NCBI RefSeq assembly: GCF_904846065.1
Contig: NZ_CAJGZV010000001.1
Span: forward strand, 2,666,001 to 2,730,000
DNA: 64,000 nucleotides
DNA from: Psychrobacter immobilis
GTDB lineage: Bacteria; Pseudomonadota; Gammaproteobacteria; Pseudomonadales; Moraxellaceae
Direction: 5' to 3'
Shown here: one piece after another, positions 18,731 to 27,725 of the stretch
Layout: each line of letters opens with the position of its first letter
Numbering within the stretch: the stretch's first letter is position 1
Notes under the pieces: model-generated
What the model was told of the DNA's origin: nothing
Seen by the model: the letters and a program-made list of their open reading frames with translations, nothing else
Databases searched by the model: none
Position numbers and translations under genes: made by a program

Positions 18731-19951
18731 TCAATTGATCGTACAGCTGTCTAATAACTTCTGTAAAAAACCATCACAGCGCTCAATTTCACTCAGCTCG
18801 ACATATTCATCAGCTTTATGCGCCTGCTCAATACTACCGGGACCGCAGATAATCGTTGGGATGCCAGCATTGGTAAATTGCCCGCCCTCAGTTGCATAAG
18901 CCACTTTATGACGCTCGTTATCTCCAGTCAGTGCGGCTATTAACGATTGCAATTCAGCACTGTCGTTATCAGTCATTGCCGGTACGCTTTCTTCTTGCAT
19001 CAGCTCAATGCCGGTATCGGCAGCACGTGCTTGCATCTGGGCATTTAATTCTGCCACTTTCGCTTGAATCGGTGCAAGAATATCCTCTTGTGTCATATGC
19101 GGCAGATTACGATAGTCAAAGGTAAACTCGCACAAATTAGGCACAATATTGGTCGCGGTACCACCTCGAATCGTGCCTACAGACAATGTGGAATAAGGCA
19201 CATCGAACAGCGCATCATTATCACTGCGATGACTAATCTCTTCTGCCAACTCATCAACATAACCAATCAAACGACTGGCATAGCTGATAGCATTGACACC
19301 TTGGGCGGTCAATGACGAATGCGCAGACTTACCATGGACGCGGCAACGATAAACGGCAATGCCTTTATGTGCCACAACCATCGTCATATTGGTTGGCTCA
19401 CCGACGATACAATAATCAGGTGTGATACCACGCGCTTTCAAATCTGCCAGTATCAATGGCGCACCCAAACAGCCCACTTCTTCATCGAATGACAATGCTA
19501 AATGCAGTGGACGACGTAACTGACCGCTATTTGATAACTGCACAGCGCGTGGTAATAATGTCAATGCACAAGCGATAAAGCCTTTCATATCACACGCACC
19601 GCGTCCATATAGCTTATCGCCACGTATCGTCGCAGTGAATGGATCTGACGTCCAATCTTGACCATCAACTGGTACTACGTCAGTATGACCAGACAGCACC
19701 AGACCGTGATTGACTTCGTCAGCGTTTGCCCCTGCTGGCACAGTAACGAATAGATTGGCTTTGTTTTTGGCTTCATTAAAAGTCAAATCTACTATCAAAC
19801 CTAATTGTTCACAGTACGCTTGCACATCTTCAATCAATGCTAAATTTGAATGGCGACTGACCGTATCAAAAGCAATCAAACGCGTTAGCCAATCGATACT
19901 ATGCGCAGGGTAAGACGTATTTTTGAGCTGATTATTATTGTTCGAAGTCAT
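18731..19951 (-). CDS. argE: acetylornithine deacetylase
   Basis: M20-family metallohydrolase removing the acetyl group from N2-acetylornithine in arginine biosynthesis. Metal-site motifs are in place: LSGHTDVVPVDGQDW, LYGRGACDMKGF, the catalytic LSFDEEVGCLGAP, and a C-terminal His in CGPGSIEQAHKADEYV. The dimerisation domain lies between about 190 and 300. An AAGGA ribosome site supports the start. Length (406 aa) is close to the E. coli enzyme (383). It lies alone, away from other arg genes. Confidence 0.93.
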   Translation of the reverse strand: MTSNNNNQLKNTSYPAHSIDWLTRLIAFDTVSRHSNLALIEDVQAYCEQLGLIVDLTFNEAKNKANLFVTVPAGANADEVNHGLVLSGHTDVVPVDGQDWTSDPFTATIRGDKLYGRGACDMKGFIACALTLLPRAVQLSNSGQLRRPLHLALSFDEEVGCLGAPLILADLKARGITPDYCIVGEPTNMTMVVAHKGIAVYRCRVHGKSAHSSLTAQGVNAISYASRLIGYVDELAEEISHRSDNDALFDVPYSTLSVGTIRGGTATNIVPNLCEFTFDYRNLPHMTQEDILAPIQAKVAELNAQMQARAADTGIELMQEESVPAMTDNDSAELQSLIAALTGDNERHKVAYATEGGQFTNAGIPTIICGPGSIEQAHKADEYVELSEIERCDGFLQKLLDSCTIN

Positions 19952-20086
19952 GAAATATCCTTATCACGATATAATACCGATTTTAGAAATACGGTTAGCG
20001 ATGTTAAATTTTCCAAGCCTACTAGATGTAGTACTCGCACTCATTTTTCGCTACTGTAATTTCTGGAATGGTAAAAATAGAAAGCG

Positions 20087-20572
20087 TTAGCATCTTTGAA
20101 ATGCGCGCTGTTGCAGCGCCTTTACTTCTGCATCTAAGCCTGCAATCGGACCTTGTACTGGTATGTTCGGAGCCACTTCTTGAATACTTAATGAATTGAT
20201 CGGTGATGAGGATTTTACGCCCATCTCCTGCATCCATTCATCCAACTGTTTTGATGAGCTGACATAAACGATACGACCAAGCCCTGCCCACGCATGCGCG
20301 GCCGAACACATGGCACAATGCTCGCCTGAGGTATAAACCACAGCGTTAGCGCGCGCCTCCGCTGTCATATTTGCTGCTGCCCATTTAGCAACGGCAATCT
20401 CAGGATGATAAGTAGCATCGACAGAATTGGCTCGGTTACGATCTTCATGCAGCACATGACCGTCGCCGTCGACCAATACGCTACCAAATGGCTCATCGCC
20501 CGCCTCTAAAGCTTCAGTAGCAAGCTCTACGCAGCGGCGCAAATACATCATATCATTATCGGTAATCATCAT
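20087..20572 (-). CDS. nucleoside deaminase (CMP/dCMP and guanine deaminase fold)
   Basis: A 161-residue zinc deaminase. The zinc His and catalytic Glu are in ATYHPEIAVAKWAA, with HPE instead of the commoner HAE. The cysteine pair is in YTSGEHCAMCSAAHAW, with His where TadA has Pro. These are subfamily features of the guanine deaminase-like nucleoside deaminases rather than of tRNA-editing TadA. The likely role is purine or pyrimidine base salvage; the exact substrate is open. The start MMITDN has a GGGAG site upstream. Confidence 0.88.
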   Translation of the reverse strand: MMITDNDMMYLRRCVELATEALEAGDEPFGSVLVDGDGHVLHEDRNRANSVDATYHPEIAVAKWAAANMTAEARANAVVYTSGEHCAMCSAAHAWAGLGRIVYVSSSKQLDEWMQEMGVKSSSPINSLSIQEVAPNIPVQGPIAGLDAEVKALQQRAFQRC

Positions 20573-20642
20573 AATCTCCCTTCTATTACCTAAGCGCCAT
20601 TAATGACTCTTAAAATCTCTCATATCTTTTTAGAAAATACTC

Positions 20643-20811
20643 GGGCGTGTTCTCATTTTAAAAATGGTGATAAAAATGAGATAAATGATAGCCGAATCAG
20701 AAAAATAGCGCAGATAATATCGGGACATTAACCAGCTATTTGACGTAGTTTTGCAAGATTTAACTATTTTTAGCCCATTTAGTCGCTTTCTCGTAGATTG
20801 AGGACACGCCC
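20643..20811. mobile_element. complete MITE of the GGGCGTGTCCTCA family
   Basis: A 169-bp non-coding element with 13-bp inverted ends (GGGCGTGTTCTCA and TGAGGACACGCCC, one mismatch) and a subterminal hairpin (CTCATTTT with AAAATGAG). Its interior is clearly similar to that of the element at 61840-62001. The right side is followed by TA. It is probably mobilised by an IS5-superfamily-type transposase not present in this window. Confidence 0.8.
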
Positions 20812-20868
20812 TAGCATGGATAATAAGTTGGCTTTTATGACAGATTGCTTCTTACGATAGCGTCTTTA

Positions 20869-21522
20869 TTATGAAGGACGGTTTTGATTCATCGCATCAA
20901 CGACTGGCGGCATTGGCTTTGGTAACCTGCCTTCTGCCTGCAGCTCTTTGGTGGTTTTGGCATCGATAGCCAGTCCAGCAATTAGAGCGATATCTTTGAC
21001 AGGTTTACGCGTTCGGGTGGCAAAGCTCACTGGCACCATGCGCGCAAACTCATAAATATGCAGATAAGACTCTTCGCCACCTTCAAAGTTTTCATCATCT
21101 TCTAAGCGAATACCACCGATTTTAGCCAAATCAGACAACATCTCATTTTCGTCACCACTTAGACCACAGTCGGTAATCCCAAAACCCGTCATAAAACCAT
21201 TTGCCCACTGTTTCAATGCCATCACGCGCTCGTACAAATCATGTTCATCATCTGGTACTAATGGCGTGTAAGAATAAGCATCGTCTTTGTCTTTAAGCTG
21301 AAAAACAGTGTCTTCCGCTTCTTCTGTTAACAGTGTCAATGCCTCATCAGGTAAAGGCGCAAAACTGAGCTCCTCAAATACCTTAGCCCATACTTGCTCA
21401 TCAGGCGCATTACAGGCAGTCATAAGCCCTGTCATCAAGCCATGCACTTCGCTGATAGATACGTCAGTCCAGTCATCAAAAGCAGTCAGCCATGTATTCC
21501 AGCCAGAGATATTGTCATTCAT
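20869..21522 (-). CDS. UPF0149 (YgfB/YecA-type) protein
   Basis: A 217-residue acidic protein with the UPF0149 signatures: an N-terminal SEVHGLMTGLMTACNAPDE stretch, a central KQWANGFMTGFGI, and a C-terminal YEFARMVPVSF. In gammaproteobacteria ygfB lies next to and divergent from zapA. The same arrangement here (a coiled-coil gene and zapA read in the opposite direction) supports the assignment. In Pseudomonas a homologue modulates peptidoglycan-recycling gene expression; whether that applies here is unknown. Confidence 0.92.
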   Translation of the reverse strand: MNDNISGWNTWLTAFDDWTDVSISEVHGLMTGLMTACNAPDEQVWAKVFEELSFAPLPDEALTLLTEEAEDTVFQLKDKDDAYSYTPLVPDDEHDLYERVMALKQWANGFMTGFGITDCGLSGDENEMLSDLAKIGGIRLEDDENFEGGEESYLHIYEFARMVPVSFATRTRKPVKDIALIAGLAIDAKTTKELQAEGRLPKPMPPVVDAMNQNRPS

Positions 21523-21754
21523 AATAAAGATCCTAGTAATTGATTATTGCTCAAAAAATAAAAATAGACGAATAAAATAGGTGTGAGACATCGCTTGATA
21601 TTATCAATCAAACCATGGCTAATAAAAATAAACAAACAACGTCTAATATAGGTAATTACTTTGTTGATATAGATATTATGCGGTCACCTATGGCATTATT
21701 AAACGCAGAGAACAAAATTCATTCACGCTTACTTGTTAAGGATAAAAACTGACT

Positions 21755-22195
21755 ATGTATGATCAACTTAGAATATTAGAAAAAATGATACTCGACATAA
21801 AAAAACAGTATCAGCTTGTCAGTGCTGAACTTAGCAGCCTCAAACAGCATCCTGTTAGCGACCCTCAAGAGCTTGCAGCATTAACGACCAAGCTCAACAC
21901 TAGTCATAGCGAACGCGACGGTGCCAAAAAACAATTGAACGATCTCGACAAGCGCTACCAAAGCTTGGCTGAAGCGCATCATATGATAGGCGAAGAGCAA
22001 GATAAATTGCAAAAACAGGTCAGCCAATTGCAACAACAAAACAGCCAGTTACAGCAACAAAATAATGAATTAAAGCAGCAATATAGCGATATTAAACAGC
22101 AAAACAGTGAGCTGCAGAAAAAGAATCAATTGGCAGCTGAGCGTACACAAGTTGTATTAAAACGCTTAACTCACATCGATCAAGTAGAAGGCTGA
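21755..22195 (+). CDS. coiled-coil protein upstream of zapA
   Basis: A 146-residue, almost entirely helical protein. A Gln-rich heptad repeat runs from about residue 60 to 135 (LQKQVSQLQQQNSQLQQQNN and similar), and there is no membrane segment. It lies 116 bp before zapA in the same direction, opposite a UPF0149 gene. Size and composition resemble small division-associated coiled-coil proteins such as ZapB, but no family motif proves that. A role as partner of ZapA at the Z ring is inferred from position only. Confidence 0.75.
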   Translation: MYDQLRILEKMILDIKKQYQLVSAELSSLKQHPVSDPQELAALTTKLNTSHSERDGAKKQLNDLDKRYQSLAEAHHMIGEEQDKLQKQVSQLQQQNSQLQQQNNELKQQYSDIKQQNSELQKKNQLAAERTQVVLKRLTHIDQVEG

Positions 22196-22311
22196 TCAGG
22201 GATAGCAATAAACGATGACCGATCACCACTACTTGCTAATGAAACCGACAAAATCAAAACGGTAATATTTTATATTACTCATTTTACTGACCAGACATTG
22301 TAGGATTTATC

Positions 22312-22743
22312 ATGACCGATGACCACAAAAACTCTATAGAAAAAAAGCCACAAAATGGCCAACAGCAGAATATTTCTTCTAAACCACAACCAGTCGCTGC
22401 AACTGGTTCAAATACGTCGAGTGCTACTGTGAAAACCACTATCCCTGAACCACAAATCAAAAAGGTTGATATTGCAATTGCGGGTGTCACTTATCCTATA
22501 TATTGCCCAGTACACGAACAAGAAGAGCTGCTCTCAGCTGTCTCGTATATCAATAACCATGCGCTAGATCTCAAACGAGATGCGCCAAGCCTCAGTCAAG
22601 AAAGTATCTTAGTACTGTGCTGCTTGAATTTGTATGAAAAAATACACACCAATCAAAGAAGCGATGAAGATCGACTACAGCAAGACAAACAATCTGAAGC
22701 GCTATTAAATAAAATTATGAAAGACGCACAGTCTGTTTTATAA
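22312..22743 (+). CDS. zapA: cell division protein ZapA
   Basis: Cytoplasmic activator that cross-links FtsZ protofilaments. The ZapA domain starts near residue 47 (KKVDIAIAGVTYPIYCP), followed by the EELLSAVSYINNHALDLK helix and the LCCLNLYEKIH dimerisation helix. The protein has an N-terminal extension of about 45 low-complexity residues (Gln/Ser/Thr-rich) not found in E. coli ZapA (109 aa). A terminator follows directly, with no space for the 6S RNA gene that often follows zapA. Confidence 0.92.
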   Translation: MTDDHKNSIEKKPQNGQQQNISSKPQPVAATGSNTSSATVKTTIPEPQIKKVDIAIAGVTYPIYCPVHEQEELLSAVSYINNHALDLKRDAPSLSQESILVLCCLNLYEKIHTNQRSDEDRLQQDKQSEALLNKIMKDAQSVL

Positions 22744-22767
22744 GCGCATATTAAGCGACGAAACAAT

Positions 22768-22802
22768 AAGCGCTTCGCTCTGATGAGCCAAGCGCTTTTT
22801 TA
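22768..22802 (+). terminator. Rho-independent terminator of zapA
   Basis: AAGCGCTT occurs at both ends of the stem (the octamer is self-complementary), followed by TTTTTT. Confidence 0.85.
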
Positions 22803-22825
22803 TGCCTAAGTCATAATATAATTAT

Positions 22826-23122
22826 TTATACATTAGAGTTATAAACTTTACCTGCATGAAAGTCTGCTTGATGCTCATAATTGCAAAAAAACAATGCTTG
22901 GTTTTCGCCAATAGCACTCTCACTATTTGCAGCCAAGTTGGGCTTGGTTTCAAGGACGCCGCGGTATTCAGCTAAGCTGTTGCCACAAAAATTGCACTGA
23001 CGCGGTGTAATCACATCCCCTTTTTTTGGCATCATGCTTTTGGGCGCACGCGGGTACATAAATTTATAAAACCCCCACATTACTATCCAAATAACGATGA
23101 TGATAATGATAACAGCAAACAC
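22826..23122 (-). CDS. small membrane protein with a zinc-ribbon-like motif
   Basis: A 98-residue protein with one N-terminal transmembrane segment (residues 2-22, Ile/Val/Trp-rich). A cytoplasmic tail follows, containing CNFCGNSLAEYRG and, later, FFCNYEHQADFHAGKVY. The CxxC pair plus Cys/His could bind zinc. Function is unknown; it looks conserved and well formed, with a GGAG site before the ATG. Confidence 0.75.
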   Translation of the reverse strand: MFAVIIIIIVIWIVMWGFYKFMYPRAPKSMMPKKGDVITPRQCNFCGNSLAEYRGVLETKPNLAANSESAIGENQALFFCNYEHQADFHAGKVYNSNV

Positions 23123-23290
23123 GGCAGTGCTCCTTTGAATATGAGTAAGCGCTATGAATGATAGAAGACGCTTGGCGGATTATTCAATACGTCTGAACAG
23201 TATAACTTAACCAGCAATACTGACGATAGTGCTATGCTTTAGCGAGTTAATTGTCCATCCATTTATCAATAAATGCCATGATACGTTGTA

Positions 23291-23318
23291 AAAAACTGGC
23301 CATAGCGGGCCAGTTTTT
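23291..23318. terminator. bidirectional terminator downstream of glyS
   Basis: An 11-bp perfect stem AAAAACTGGCC/GGCCAGTTTTT with T tracts on both strands. Confidence 0.92.
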
Positions 23319-23363
23319 GTATTAAATAGAAAACAATAAAGTGAGCGATCTATATTAGTGAAA

Positions 23364-25457
23364 CTATAGCTGCAACTCACTGATATCAGCGACGGTTAAA
23401 AACAATGCGCGTACTTGCTTAAGCAGCGCTAAGCGGTTGTTTTTAAGGGCAGCGTCTTCACTGTTGACCATCACATTATCAAAGAATTGCGTCAACGGCT
23501 CATCTAAGCTGGCAAGCGTTTGCAATACTTGTGTGTAATCAGCTTGTTCTAGCAGCGGTTTAACCGCCGTCTGCGCTTGCAGCACACTTGCATATAAGCT
23601 TTGCTCCGCAGGCTCAGACAATAGCGCTTCATCGACAGTATCAGCGACACTCACTTCTGATTTGGCCAATATATTGGCGACACGCTTGTTTGAATCAGCA
23701 AGCATTGAAGCTTGTGACAATTCGCTAAAGGCTTGTACCGCGCGAATACGCTGATCAAAATCGAGCGGCATATGCGGGTTAATCGCTTGCACTGCCTGAA
23801 TGGTATCGACGCTCACTCCCTGCTCGGTATACATCGCCCGATAGCGCGAGTTTAAGAATGCCATGACCTGAGTAAACGTATCGCCCATTTTTTCAATCTT
23901 GCTGCCTTCAGCGTCACTATAGCCTTTGACCGCTTGTTCAACGAGCGCTACCAAATTAATTGGCAATTGCTTTTCGATCAAAATACGCAAGATACCGATG
24001 GCTGAACGACGTAGACTGAACGGATCTTTTGAACCCGTCGGTGCTTGGTCAATGGCAAAAATACCAACAAGCGTATCTAAACGGTCGGCTAATGCTAAGC
24101 AAATGCCAATTGGCGTCTGTGGTAATACGTCGCCACTGAACTTGGGCAAATATTGCTCTTCTAAACTTGCCGCGACTGCTTCAGGCTCATTATTCAAACG
24201 CGCATAGTAAGTGCCTGCAATACCTTGTAATTCAGGATATTCACCTACGAGCGAGCTTGCCAAATCGGCTTTGGACAAAATACCCGCACGCACCGTTTCA
24301 TCGATATCAATCTGCTGACCTTGCTGTTGCATCAAGGCGGCAATAAAGGCGGCAAGCTTGGCAATACGCTCAGATTTTTCCCAAATCGTACCCAGCTTGT
24401 CTTGGAAGACACGAGTTTTGAGGCTTTCTGTCAACGCAAATAATGGCTGCTTCTGGTCTTGTAAGAAGAAAAACTCGGCATCAGCCAAACGTGGACGCAC
24501 GACTTTCTCATTACCTTCGATAATTTGATTGGGATCTTTTGACTCAATGTTGGTGATGAAAATAAAGTACGGCTGTAATTTGCCCGCTTTATCGGTTAAG
24601 CAAAAATACTTCTGATCGGCTTGCATGGTAGAGATAAGCGCTTCTTGTGGCACTTGTAAAAAGCGCGGTTCAAAACTTGCACGTAAAGCAATAGGGAAAT
24701 CAACCAATGCGGTTACTTCATCCAACAAATCTTGCGGCACGATAGCATCTGAATTAACTTCATCAGCCAAGGCTTTGACTTGGTTTTTAATCAGCATTTG
24801 ACGCTTATCAAAATCAGCAACCACTTTTAAACCACCTAGTAACTCTTCGTAGTCATTGGCATGCGCAATCTCATGATAATTAGGACTATGGAAGCGATGA
24901 CCACGAGTTTGCGTGCCTGTCTGATGCCCCTGAATGATCGCATCAATGACGGTGCTATCTTGCATCAATACCGCCCACTGTACTGGACGCACAAATTCAT
25001 TGCGGCTGGCACCTGAACGCATACGCTTAGCAATCGGTAGATTGTCTAGTGCAGTCTGGAAAATGGCAGCTAACAGTTCAGTAGTTGCTTGACCATGAAT
25101 GACTTGCTCATAACCGACATAATCACCTTTGTCGGTGTTAATCGTTATCAACTCGCTGGCTTCAATACCTAAACCCTTGGCAAAACCCATCGCTGCACGT
25201 GTTGGATTACCTTCCGCATCAAACGCGGCTTTAATCGCAGGGCCGCGTTTTTGCTCGCTACGATCCGGCTGCTTATCGCTAATGCCCTGAATTTGAAGTG
25301 CCAAACGACGCGGCGCAGCAAAAGCTTTAATGCTATCAAAGGTAATATCAGCTTCAGTTAACTGCGCTATCACACTTGCTTGTAGCGCATCACGTAGTGG
25401 CTTTAGGCTTTTTGGAGGTAGCTCTTCACACCCCAGTTCAAATAGAATGGTACTCAT
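23364..25457 (-). CDS. glyS: glycyl-tRNA synthetase beta subunit
   Basis: Tetrameric (alpha2beta2) glycyl-tRNA synthetase subunit responsible for tRNA binding. The start TILFELGCEELPPKSLKPLR is diagnostic, as are the SRNEFVRPVQWAV and EFFLQDQK-type segments. An anticodon-binding-like domain occupies the C-terminal part, ending near ALKNNRLALLKQVRALF. Length (697 aa) is normal. It follows glyQ by 9 bp on the same strand and is surely cotranscribed. Confidence 0.97.
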   Translation of the reverse strand: MSTILFELGCEELPPKSLKPLRDALQASVIAQLTEADITFDSIKAFAAPRRLALQIQGISDKQPDRSEQKRGPAIKAAFDAEGNPTRAAMGFAKGLGIEASELITINTDKGDYVGYEQVIHGQATTELLAAIFQTALDNLPIAKRMRSGASRNEFVRPVQWAVLMQDSTVIDAIIQGHQTGTQTRGHRFHSPNYHEIAHANDYEELLGGLKVVADFDKRQMLIKNQVKALADEVNSDAIVPQDLLDEVTALVDFPIALRASFEPRFLQVPQEALISTMQADQKYFCLTDKAGKLQPYFIFITNIESKDPNQIIEGNEKVVRPRLADAEFFFLQDQKQPLFALTESLKTRVFQDKLGTIWEKSERIAKLAAFIAALMQQQGQQIDIDETVRAGILSKADLASSLVGEYPELQGIAGTYYARLNNEPEAVAASLEEQYLPKFSGDVLPQTPIGICLALADRLDTLVGIFAIDQAPTGSKDPFSLRRSAIGILRILIEKQLPINLVALVEQAVKGYSDAEGSKIEKMGDTFTQVMAFLNSRYRAMYTEQGVSVDTIQAVQAINPHMPLDFDQRIRAVQAFSELSQASMLADSNKRVANILAKSEVSVADTVDEALLSEPAEQSLYASVLQAQTAVKPLLEQADYTQVLQTLASLDEPLTQFFDNVMVNSEDAALKNNRLALLKQVRALFLTVADISELQL

Positions 25458-25466
25458 GGGATGCTC

Positions 25467-26522
25467 CTATTTATTGTTATTAGTAGATTGATTGTTATCA
25501 ATAGCTTGATTGATTTCTGTATTCTCAGCGGCTTCTTCTTTTGGCAAATACTTATCGAGCGCCGCTTGACGATGTACCTCATCTGCCAATGGAAAGCCTA
25601 ACTTAGCGCGTGCTTCGACGTAACCAATGGCAACCTTACGGGCAAGCGTACGCACACGTAGGATAAAACGCTGACGTTCGGTCACTGAAATCGCACCACG
25701 AGCATCGAGTAAATTAAAAGCATGTGAGGCTTTTAGTACCATCTCATAGGCAGGTAATGGCAAACCTTCGGCAACCAACTTATCTGCTTGCTGCTCATAA
25801 AAGTCAAACATCTGACCCATCATCGGCACATCTGCGTGCTCAAAGTTATAGGTCGATTGCTCAACTTCGTTTTGATGGAAAACATCGCCATAAGTGACGC
25901 GACCAAACTCACCATCTGCCCAGACCAAATCATAAACGCTATCGACGCCTTGTACATACATCGCCAAGCGCTCAAGACCGTAGGTAATCTCGCCGGTCAC
26001 TGGGAAGCACTCAAGACCGCCTACTTGCTGGAAGTACGTAAATTGCGTCACTTCCATACCGTTGAGCCAAATCTCCCAGCCTAGTCCCCACGCACCCAGC
26101 GTTGGCGACTCCCAGTTATCTTCAACAAAACGCACATCGTGCACCAATGGATCAATACCAATGGCTCTTAGCGAGTCCAAATACAGCTCTTGGATATTGG
26201 GTGGATTTGGCTTTAGCACCACTTGAAACTGATAGTAATGCTGCAAGCGGTTGGGGTTGTCACCGTAGCGACCATCGGTTGGACGACGCGATGGCTGCAC
26301 ATAGGCAGCATTCCAACGCTCAGGACCTAACGAGCGTAAAAATGTCGCGGTGTGAAAAGTACCCGCGCCGACTTCCATATCATAAGGCTGCAAGATAACG
26401 CAGCCCTTATCTGCCCAATAATTCTGTAGGGTTAGGATTAAATCCTGAAACGTCATCGGTTGAGGGTCTGTATTTTCTATCATCGGAGTTGTCGCTTGGG
26501 ATGTCATAGTTTGGGTTTTCAT
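25467..26522 (-). CDS. glyQ: glycyl-tRNA synthetase alpha subunit
   Basis: Catalytic subunit of the bacterial alpha2beta2 glycyl-tRNA synthetase. Conserved blocks include [56 protein letters not shown] and [19 protein letters not shown]. The core begins around Met53 of the longest frame. I place the start at 26522 (MKTQTMTSQ) because the 30 residues before it are unlike the family; Met36 and Met53 are also possible. The C-terminal tail (about 20 residues, Glu/Asn-rich, ending NNQSTNNNK) is longer than in E. coli. Confidence 0.94.
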   Translation of the reverse strand: MKTQTMTSQATTPMIENTDPQPMTFQDLILTLQNYWADKGCVILQPYDMEVGAGTFHTATFLRSLGPERWNAAYVQPSRRPTDGRYGDNPNRLQHYYQFQVVLKPNPPNIQELYLDSLRAIGIDPLVHDVRFVEDNWESPTLGAWGLGWEIWLNGMEVTQFTYFQQVGGLECFPVTGEITYGLERLAMYVQGVDSVYDLVWADGEFGRVTYGDVFHQNEVEQSTYNFEHADVPMMGQMFDFYEQQADKLVAEGLPLPAYEMVLKASHAFNLLDARGAISVTERQRFILRVRTLARKVAIGYVEARAKLGFPLADEVHRQAALDKYLPKEEAAENTEINQAIDNNQSTNNNK

Positions 26523-26958
26523 AGTAAAGCCACTGTGGAATGGATATTTATAAATAAAGTTTTGATAGCACTCGTATAGCCTATTCGGCAACGACTCTAT
26601 TTGCCTGCTCACCTTACTAAAAATTGACCGTTTTATCTATATTTACATCAATTAAATTTATGCTGCAGACCTAAACGAGTCGTTATAAGGCTCATTTATA
26701 ATCAAACTGCTGCAATATAGGAGGCACAAAAGTAGCAGATAAAAAAATACCCAAATGCGCGAGCATCTGGGCAGGAGGAAAGGTATGTCTTTGGTATCCT
26801 GATGAGTCAGGCTTTTTGTTTTTTAGTTGGACTGCTATTCTCTTTTTTTGGTAAAAATCTATCTGAGCTAATCTCGATAGTGATGCTATCAAAACGATAA
26901 TATTAAAATAGTACTGCTATTAAGCTATTAAAAAGATACGAGCAAATATAAAAAAATC
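26523..26958. other. glyQ leader / pspC downstream region with an isolated terminator
   Basis: The longest frame here (26692-26892, minus) has no family features and a strong terminator hairpin inside it, so I do not call it. The region holds the glyQS promoter side and the terminator at 26741-26771. Confidence 0.55.
26741..26771 (-). terminator. Rho-independent terminator, minus strand
   Basis: The stem CCCAGATGC/GCATTTGGG (one mismatch, loop tcgc) read leftward is followed by TATTTTTTT. It lies about 190 bp past the pspC stop, so it ends a long pspC 3' UTR or an unannotated small RNA. Confidence 0.75.
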
Positions 26959-27171
26959 TTATTGGTAAGACGCACTAGTCGCTTTTGGCATGATTATCCA
27001 TAAAATTATATAAATTAAGATGCCAGGTACTGCTGCACTCAAGGATGAGATAATCACGAATAATACTCTCACCCAAGTCGGTGACCAGCCAACGTATTCG
27101 GCAATGCCGCCCATCACACCTGCTATCATGCGATTGTTCTGTGAGCGATGTAGTTTTGCTAGTTTAGCCAA
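26959..27171 (-). CDS. PspC-domain membrane protein
   Basis: A 70-residue protein that is essentially only a PspC domain: LHRSQNNRMIAGVMGGIAEYVGWSPTWVR (in two parts: charged N-terminus, then GIAEY signature) followed by a transmembrane helix (VLFVIISSLSAAVPG and IYIILWIIM). Stand-alone PspC proteins are inner-membrane stress-related proteins. No pspA or pspB is nearby, so a phage-shock role is not implied. Confidence 0.85.
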   Translation of the reverse strand: MAKLAKLHRSQNNRMIAGVMGGIAEYVGWSPTWVRVLFVIISSLSAAVPGILIYIILWIIMPKATSASYQ

Positions 27172-27725
27172 ATCAAATACCTCTCTATTGTTTCTATTGT
27201 TATTTGAAATTCTGCTTTTTTTCTTCTGTTTTTATGCTTTTTTCCGATTGTAGTTAGGAAGCTGCTTAGCCTTCTTAACTTATGGATAAGTATAGCAACT
27301 ATTTAATATTTATCTGTTGAACGTATAGACGTACTTTGTGAGTTTATGCTAACCAAGCTTGCCCTAATCTGTCATAAAACCTCATAAACTGCTGATTTTA
27401 AATAGTTATTTCAAAATGTTTCAAGATTAGCTTTATTGCTGCCATATTACACATGTTGTTACAAATCCAATATTTAGCCATTTTCAGCACATAGATATTG
27501 TGTAGATGGACCTTCAGAAATGGTGAGATACTCAAACACTTACAGTTAAATTAATAACTTGGTCATATTTTTATCAGAAAAAAGTCGTATAAAAAAACAC
27601 CCCTTTACAATAACCTACCTGTAAATCGCCTTAAACCTTTATAACATGCTGGTAAATAACAGATATTCCAGCAGTCTATCTATAAAATTAGTGCGATGAA
27701 GCATGACTAAAAATTAAGGAAAGCT
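27172..27725. other. intergenic region upstream of the nadR-like gene
   Basis: About 550 bp, AT-rich, no supported gene. I looked for a riboswitch or regulator box in front of the nicotinamide riboside genes and recognised none. Confidence 0.55.

Noticed and set aside
20087..20572. tRNA adenosine deaminase TadA
   Set aside because: The HPE and GEHCxMC motifs fit the guanine deaminase-like nucleoside deaminases rather than TadA (HAE, PCxMC).
26790..26825. CTGATGAG sequence resembling a hammerhead ribozyme core
   Set aside because: The required GAAA and cleavage-site stems are absent; CCTGA/TCAGG is only a 5-bp hairpin followed by a T-rich run.
26692..26892. 66-codon minus-strand frame
   Set aside because: A convincing terminator hairpin lies inside it, it lacks family features, and composition is not protein-like.
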